Shown one piece after another: positions 22,629 through 27,362 of a DNA stretch of 27,362 nucleotides; within the stretch, counting starts at the first letter, position 1; each line of letters opens with the position of its first letter. The stretch lies in the NCBI GenBank assembly GCA_023409975.1, contig JAEYQO010000048.1, positions 1 through 27,362 on the forward strand, written 5' to 3'. Both the position numbers and the translations under genes were made by a program. Source of the DNA: Bacteroidota bacterium (lineage in GTDB: Bacteria; Bacteroidota; Bacteroidia; Chitinophagales; Chitinophagaceae). The notes under the pieces are model-generated. The model worked only from the letters and a program-made list of their open reading frames with translations, had not been told where the DNA came from and ran no database searches.

Positions 22629-25600
22629 ATGAAAATCAAAGAATTTAAACCTTCGAGCTGGGCGATTGACAATCGGACAGCGATTTATATCATAACAGTC
22701 ATCATTACCCTCGCGGGACTGATGACCTATCTGAACCTGCCTAAGGAGAGCTTTCCTGAGATCAAGATCCCGCAGATCATTGTACAGACTTTTTATCCGG
22801 GAACCTCACCGGAAAACATGGAGAACCTCGTGACCAAGCCCATTGAAAAAGAGGTGAAGAACCTCACAGGGGTTAAGAAAGTGACGAGTAATTCGTTTCA
22901 GGATTTTTCCGTGGTTATTGTGGAATTCAACACTGATGTAGAGGTTGACAAGGCCAAGCAGGATGTGAAGGATGCGGTGGACAAGGCCAGGACGGAGCTG
23001 CCACAGGCGCTGCCGAATGAGCCGGAGGTGATGGATATTGACCTTTCAGAATTGCCGATCCTGTATGTGAACATATCCGGGAATTACGACCTGAACCGAT
23101 TGAAGAAATACGCCGACCGGGTACAGGATAAGATAGAGGAGTTCAGGGAGATCAAACGTGTGGATATGGTTGGTGCGCTGGAGCGGGAGATTCAGGTGAA
23201 TGTCGACTTGTTCCGGATGCAGGCTGCAGGTCTCACTTTTGACGATATTGAGCGTGCCGTTCAGGCAGAGAATATATCAGCAACTGCAGGCCAGGTGGCC
23301 ATGAACAACCAGAAGCGGATCCTGAGTGTGAAGAATGAGTTCAAATCGGCAGGTGAGATCGGAAATATCATCATCCGCAACCAGCACGGTCAGCCTGTAT
23401 ACCTGCGGGATATCGCTGCGACTGAAGATGATTTTGAGGAACAGAAGAGCTATGCCCGCCTGAATGGTCAGAACGTTATCACGCTCAACGTCATCAAAGC
23501 ATCTGGTGAAAACCTGATTGAGGCTTCGGATAAGATCATGGCACTACTGGACGAGCTGCAGGCAACCGAGCTTCCGAAAGACCTGAACATTGTGGTGACC
23601 GGTGATCAGAGCGATCAGACAAGAACAACGGTGCATGATCTGATCAACACCATTATAATCGGTTTCATCCTTGTGACGATTATATTAATGTTCTTCATGG
23701 GTGTTACCAATGCCTTGTTTGTGGCCCTGTCAATACCGCTATCCTGTGCGATCGCATTCCTTGTGATGCCACCAATTGACTTCACGCTGAACATGATCGT
23801 CCTGTTCTCTTTCCTGCTGGCGCTGGGTATCATCGTGGACGATGCCATCGTCGTCATTGAGAACACACACAGGATCTATGACAATGGCAAAGTGCCCATT
23901 AAGACCGCGGCAAAATCCGCTACAGGAGAGGTTTTCCTCCCGGTATTGACCGGTACTCTTACTACGCTGATTCCGTTTATACCGCTGGCATTCTGGGATG
24001 GTGTGATCGGAGAGTTCATGTTCTTCCTGCCCATTACGCTGATCATTACCCTCGTGGCTTCGCTACTGGTGGCCTATATCATCAACCCTGTGTTTGCCGT
24101 CGATTTTATGCAGACACATGATCATGAAAATCCAAAAACCAGAAGAAAGTGGACCAGGAAGAACAAAGTGGCAATGGTCATTTTCCTGTCGCTGACAGCG
24201 CTTTGTTATCTGGCGGGAGCCTGGGCAATGGGGAATTTCATCCTGTTCATCTACCTGTTCATACTTCTGGAGAAGTTCGTGCTATCGCAGTGGGTCTACA
24301 AATTTCAAACGAAGACCTGGCCAGCATTTCAGAACTGGTATATTAAGTGGCTGAAGAAATCACTTGCTCACCCGGGGAAAGTCATCGGTGCTACCGTTCT
24401 GCTCTTGATCTTCTCTCTGGTTTTAGTCGGGATACGGGGAAAGACTCCGGTATTTTTCCCGGACCAGCAGCCCAACTTCACCTATGTGTATCTGAACATG
24501 CCGGTGGGTACTGATCAGGCGTATACCAATAAAGTGCTGATGGACCTTGAAGAACGGGTTTATGCGGCACTGAAGGATGATTCCGGCAAGATGACACCAG
24601 TGGTGAAATCTGTGATCTCCAATGTAACCGTAGGAGCTGTGGATCCGAATAGTGGCGAGGTAGGCGACTTCCCAAACAAAGGGAAGATCACGGTAGCCTA
24701 TGTGAAATTCTCAGAGCGTAATGGTATTTCTACAACGGATTACATGGAACGCATCAGGGCGGCAGTAAGGGATGTGCCTGGTGCTGAGGTGACCGTTGAT
24801 AAAGAACAGGGCGGCCCCCCTCTGCCAAAGCCGATTGTTGTAGAGATAACAGGAGACAATATCGATTCATTACTGGCAACATCAGAAAACCTGAAGCGGT
24901 ATCTGGAACAGAAGCGGATTGCCGGAGTGGAGGAACTTCGTTCTGATTTCCAGGCAAGAAATCCTGAGATCACATTCAACCTGTATCGTGAACGCATGAA
25001 CAAGGAGGGAATCAATACCGGGCAGGTCATCAATAACCTCCGGACGGCTGTATTCGGAAAAGAGATATCCAGATTCCGTGACCAGAACGATGACTACAAG
25101 ATCACCCTGAGGCTGAATGAGAACCAGCGCGAGAATATCGATGCGATCAGGAATATGCCGATCGTATTCAGAGATATGGTGACGGGACAGTTAAAACAGA
25201 TACCTATCAGTTCATTTGCGGACATACAATACAATACTACTTATGGAGGCATCAAGCGACTGGATCAGAAAAGGATCATCACGCTTTCTTCCAATGTACT
25301 AAACGGCTTCAACCCTAATGAGGTGGTCGCAGATGTGCAAAGAGAGTTAGATAATTTCCAGTCGCCTGCCGGAATTAACATCCGTATGGGCGGTCAGCAG
25401 GAAGATATCGCCGAGACCATGGGCTTCCTCGGTAAGGCCTTTATGGTATCCGTAGCGATGATCTTTTTGTTGCTGGTGATTCAGTTCAATTCCCTGAGCA
25501 GGACCCTGATCATTCTTAGCGAAGTGATCTTCTCTATTATCGGTGTGATGCTGGGGCTGGCTATCTTCCGTACTGATTTCTCCATTGCCATATCCGGAAT

Positions 25601-26060
25601 TGGTATTGTGGCATTGGCGGGAATCGTGGTGAGGAACGGTATCCTGCTGGTGGAATTTGTGGATCTGATGCTTAAAGAGGGCAAGAGTCCATATGACGCC
25701 ATCGTTGAAGCCGGCCGAACAAGAATGACACCCGTATTACTGACAGCGACAGCTACCATACTGGGACTTGTTCCGCTTGCTGTGGGTTTGAATATTGATT
25801 TCGGCACTCTGCTATCAGAGTTGAATCCTAATATATTCTTTGGAGGTGACAGCGCTGATTTCTGGGCACCGCTGGCCTGGACTATGATCTATGGTTTAAG
25901 TTTTGCGACATTCCTGACGCTGATCCTTGTACCGGTAATGATGTTACTGAGTTTCAGAATGAAAGACTGGCTGAAGAAAAAGAAGACGAAGATCACGGAC
26001 CGGCTGAACGAAGACCAGGACCTGAAGGAACGGAAGTCACCTGCATTTGTGGAAAACTAA
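22629..26060 (+). CDS. RND-family efflux pump (AcrB/HAE1 type) with extra hydrophobic hairpin
   Basis: The 1143-residue protein is an RND pump. TM1 is IYIITVIITLAGL, and the periplasmic porter domains carry SYARLNGQNVITLNVIKASGEN and similar motifs. The TM4 proton-relay pair D404-D405 is in GIIVDDAIVVIENTHR. The TM10 position that is lysine in AcrB is R1002 here (GIVVRNGILLVEF). After TM6 (ending near residue 493), a polar stretch and two extra hydrophobic segments (about 514-555) precede TM7 (about 585-600), giving more membrane segments than the usual twelve. The Asp pair points to proton-driven export of drugs or similar compounds; substrates are unknown. It ends the tetR-tolC-adaptor-pump operon. 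Confidence 0.93.
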   Translation: MKIKEFKPSSWAIDNRTAIYIITVIITLAGLMTYLNLPKESFPEIKIPQIIVQTFYPGTSPENMENLVTKPIEKEVKNLTGVKKVTSNSFQDFSVVIVEFNTDVEVDKAKQDVKDAVDKARTELPQALPNEPEVMDIDLSELPILYVNISGNYDLNRLKKYADRVQDKIEEFREIKRVDMVGALEREIQVNVDLFRMQAAGLTFDDIERAVQAENISATAGQVAMNNQKRILSVKNEFKSAGEIGNIIIRNQHGQPVYLRDIAATEDDFEEQKSYARLNGQNVITLNVIKASGENLIEASDKIMALLDELQATELPKDLNIVVTGDQSDQTRTTVHDLINTIIIGFILVTIILMFFMGVTNALFVALSIPLSCAIAFLVMPPIDFTLNMIVLFSFLLALGIIVDDAIVVIENTHRIYDNGKVPIKTAAKSATGEVFLPVLTGTLTTLIPFIPLAFWDGVIGEFMFFLPITLIITLVASLLVAYIINPVFAVDFMQTHDHENPKTRRKWTRKNKVAMVIFLSLTALCYLAGAWAMGNFILFIYLFILLEKFVLSQWVYKFQTKTWPAFQNWYIKWLKKSLAHPGKVIGATVLLLIFSLVLVGIRGKTPVFFPDQQPNFTYVYLNMPVGTDQAYTNKVLMDLEERVYAALKDDSGKMTPVVKSVISNVTVGAVDPNSGEVGDFPNKGKITVAYVKFSERNGISTTDYMERIRAAVRDVPGAEVTVDKEQGGPPLPKPIVVEITGDNIDSLLATSENLKRYLEQKRIAGVEELRSDFQARNPEITFNLYRERMNKEGINTGQVINNLRTAVFGKEISRFRDQNDDYKITLRLNENQRENIDAIRNMPIVFRDMVTGQLKQIPISSFADIQYNTTYGGIKRLDQKRIITLSSNVLNGFNPNEVVADVQRELDNFQSPAGINIRMGGQQEDIAETMGFLGKAFMVSVAMIFLLLVIQFNSLSRTLIILSEVIFSIIGVMLGLAIFRTDFSIAISGIGIVALAGIVVRNGILLVEFVDLMLKEGKSPYDAIVEAGRTRMTPVLLTATATILGLVPLAVGLNIDFGTLLSELNPNIFFGGDSADFWAPLAWTMIYGLSFATFLTLILVPVMMLLSFRMKDWLKKKKTKITDRLNEDQDLKERKSPAFVEN

Positions 26061-26153
26061 CGCAGGCGCTTGCGCTTTGATGTGTCAAACCTTAACATAC
26101 GGATCAGTTTAATGGCATATTCTTTTAAAGATTAGTCAACAAAACCTTGTGTT

Positions 26154-26435
26154 ATGGCAACGAACGAAAATAAGAACAAGGGCACTTCACCTGACAAACG
26201 ATACTACGGTAATACGGAAGGCGAAGGCACCAGAAACACGGAAGACCGTGATCTAACAAATGAGGCATCAAATCAACGTGAAGAAGGACAACAGCGACAG
26301 GACACCACGAGCGGACGACAGGAGCAGGTTAGAACATCGGAACAACAAAGCGGCAATCAGGCTAACGATGAAGAGGACCGTTTTGATCTGGACAGCCTGA
26401 AGGGAAAGATTAACAGGGCGGATTCAGGGAAGTGA
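26154..26435 (+). CDS. Small hydrophilic, disordered protein (hydrophilin-like)
   Basis: The 93-residue protein is very polar (E, Q, N, D, R, T, S, K and G), with nine glycines (about 10%) and almost no hydrophobic residues until a short C-terminal FDLDSLKGKI. It has no signal peptide and no domain I recognise. Such composition matches the hydrophilin definition (high hydrophilicity, Gly above 6%), a class linked to desiccation or osmotic stress; that role is an inference here. It starts with a clear ATG, 93 bases after the pump stop, and is followed by a GTTAG-type repeat and a strong terminator. Confidence 0.75.
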   Translation: MATNENKNKGTSPDKRYYGNTEGEGTRNTEDRDLTNEASNQREEGQQRQDTTSGRQEQVRTSEQQSGNQANDEEDRFDLDSLKGKINRADSGK

Positions 26436-26436
26436 G

Positions 26437-26507
26437 TTAGGGGTTAGTCGTTAGGCGTTAGTCGCTAGTGGCTAGTGGCTAGTCGTTAGGGATTAGTGGT
26501 TAGGGAT
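26437..26507. repeat. Tandem GTTAG/GCTAGTGG-type repeat
   Basis: The region is a run of related words, GTTAGGG, GTTAGTC, GCTAGTGG, GATTAGTGGTTAG and so on. They begin directly after the stop of the hydrophilin-like gene and end at the terminator stem. It belongs to the same vocabulary as 7127-7158 and 119-140. No coding potential was recognised. Confidence 0.7.
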
Positions 26508-26511
26508 TTTG

Positions 26512-26551
26512 AAGAGAGAGGGGCTGCCCATCCGGACAGCCCCTCTCTCTT
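26512..26551. terminator. Strong bidirectional intrinsic terminator
   Basis: A perfect 15-bp stem (26512-26526 with 26537-26551) surrounds a 10-base loop, CCCATCCGGA. On the + strand it is followed by TTTATT, so it terminates the hydrophilin-like gene. On the minus strand it begins three bases after the gpmI stop, so it also serves that gene, although its T-tract there is weak. Confidence 0.85.
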
Positions 26552-26554
26552 TTA

Positions 26555-27362
26555 TTAGTTCAGTTGTGCTGGGACGGTTGGATTGGCCAGCACCTCACCG
26601 GTCATTTCGGCGGGGATGGTCAGACCCATAAAGCGCAGGATCGTCGGGGCGAGGTCGCCCAGTTTACCCGGCCTGATGGTACCCTTAAAATCTTCGGAGA
26701 CAATAAACAAAGGCACCGGATTCATGGTATGTGCCGTGTTGGGACTACCATCCTCATTGCGCAGAAAATCAGAGTTTCCGTGATCTGCAGTGAGGAATAC
26801 GGTATAACCATGTTCAAGTGCGGTGGGAACAATGCGGCTCACGCAATGATCTACTGTTTCCGCAGCCTTGATAGCAGCTTCCCAGACACCAGTGTGCCCC
26901 ACCATATCAGCATTGGCGAAATTCAGACAGATGAAATCGGCGGACTCGCGGGCAATTTCCGGAATAATGGCTTCTGTGATCTCGAAGGCGCTCATCTCCG
27001 GCTTCAGATCATAGGTAGCAACCGACTTCGGTGAGGGGATCATGATCCGACTTTCCCCTTCGAAGGGTTTTTCCCTGCCTCCGCTGAAAAAGAACGTTAC
27101 GTGAGGATATTTCTCTGTTTCTGCGATACGGATCTGACGGAGACCAGCCCGTTCGATCACCTCACCAAGAGTGTTCGTAAGATTATCATTGCCGAAGATA
27201 ACACCGACATTCTGATACGTCTTGTCATATTCGGTCATGGTAACATAATGAAGGTTCAGGGGCTGCATATCCTGTTCCGGAAAGGCCTCCTGAGTCAGTG
27301 CCACCGATATCTCCCGGCACCTGTCCGTTCTGAAGTTGAAGCAGACCACCACATCACCGTCT
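26555..27362 (-). CDS. gpmI: 2,3-bisphosphoglycerate-independent phosphoglycerate mutase (partial, 3' part)
   Basis: The visible 269 residues are the C-terminal half of iPGM; the full enzyme is usually about 510 residues and the start lies beyond the right edge. The frame is open to the edge, reading DGDVVVCFNFRTDR, the family-conserved substrate-binding stretch. Later motifs include FFFSGGREKPFEGE, NFANADMVGHTG (metal and substrate site) and the metal-binding TADHGNSD. The enzyme interconverts 3- and 2-phosphoglycerate in glycolysis using two Mn ions. The apparent start at 27352 is only an internal GTG. The stop is three bases from the terminator stem. Confidence 0.96.
   Translation of the reverse strand, partial: DGDVVVCFNFRTDRCREISVALTQEAFPEQDMQPLNLHYVTMTEYDKTYQNVGVIFGNDNLTNTLGEVIERAGLRQIRIAETEKYPHVTFFFSGGREKPFEGESRIMIPSPKSVATYDLKPEMSAFEITEAIIPEIARESADFICLNFANADMVGHTGVWEAAIKAAETVDHCVSRIVPTALEHGYTVFLTADHGNSDFLRNEDGSPNTAHTMNPVPLFIVSEDFKGTIRPGKLGDLAPTILRFMGLTIPAEMTGEVLANPTVPAQLN

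Noticed and set aside
1..27362. tRNA, rRNA, CRISPR or transposase genes
   Set aside because: None was recognised by eye; no spaced identical repeats of CRISPR type and no transposase motifs were seen.

Overview
The window looks like chromosomal DNA from a Bacteroidota, most likely a Chitinophagaceae-type member. The signs are a secreted NHL-repeat protein with a type IX secretion (T9SS) C-terminal sorting domain, a bacterial group II geranylgeranylglyceryl-phosphate synthase, a bacterial kynurenine 3-monooxygenase, a ComEC without a recognisable nuclease-type C-terminal domain, and several promoter-like TAnnTTTG boxes (the Bacteroidota sigma-A -7 element) close to start codons. This assignment is an inference from gene content and signals. 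No rRNA, tRNA, CRISPR array or insertion sequence was recognised.

Layout, left to right. The first 100 bases probably hold the tail of a + strand gene. A gene-free, repeat-rich stretch follows to 686. Then comes a minus-strand cluster adk - obg - rhodanese (2547 to 687). Upstream of adk lies a decayed fragment of a T9SS sorting domain that directly abuts the stop codon of an NHL-repeat secreted protein. That NHL gene has an AT-rich 3' half and a 177-bp composite repeat with a G-quadruplex-like core at its 5' end. Next on the minus strand are an RluE-type pseudouridine synthase, a terminator and AT-rich spacer, and a sugar-1-phosphate nucleotidyltransferase. A PfkB kinase is divergent from the last. 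A kmo-recJ pair (minus, ATGA overlap) is divergent from a large fused hydroxyacyl-CoA dehydrogenase/enoyl-CoA hydratase (+), followed by a periplasmic TPR protein and comEC (+).

These converge on a minus-strand rpmH - rnpA - yidD cluster. rpmH is only 51 codons long, and rnpA has no ATG, GTG or TTG upstream of its conserved N-terminus. A minus-strand mscL - GGGP synthase pair follows. The right part is a regulated four-gene efflux operon (+): a TetR repressor with an inverted-repeat operator over its own promoter, a TolC-like outer-membrane factor, a lipoprotein adaptor and an RND pump with an unusual extra hydrophobic hairpin. A small hydrophilin-like gene, another GTTAG-type repeat and a strong 15-bp-stem terminator separate it from the 3' part of gpmI (minus), which runs off the window.

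Most genes are housekeeping: nucleotide metabolism, ribosome assembly, tRNA and rRNA processing, recombination, DNA uptake, membrane lipids and glycolysis. The less ordinary material is between and at the edges of genes: a dispersed family of low-complexity intergenic repeats, the truncated and frameshifted T9SS domain, the non-canonical rnpA start, an oriC-like AT-rich segment, and domain insertions in the beta-oxidation and RND proteins. I did not find a clearly new multi-gene system.
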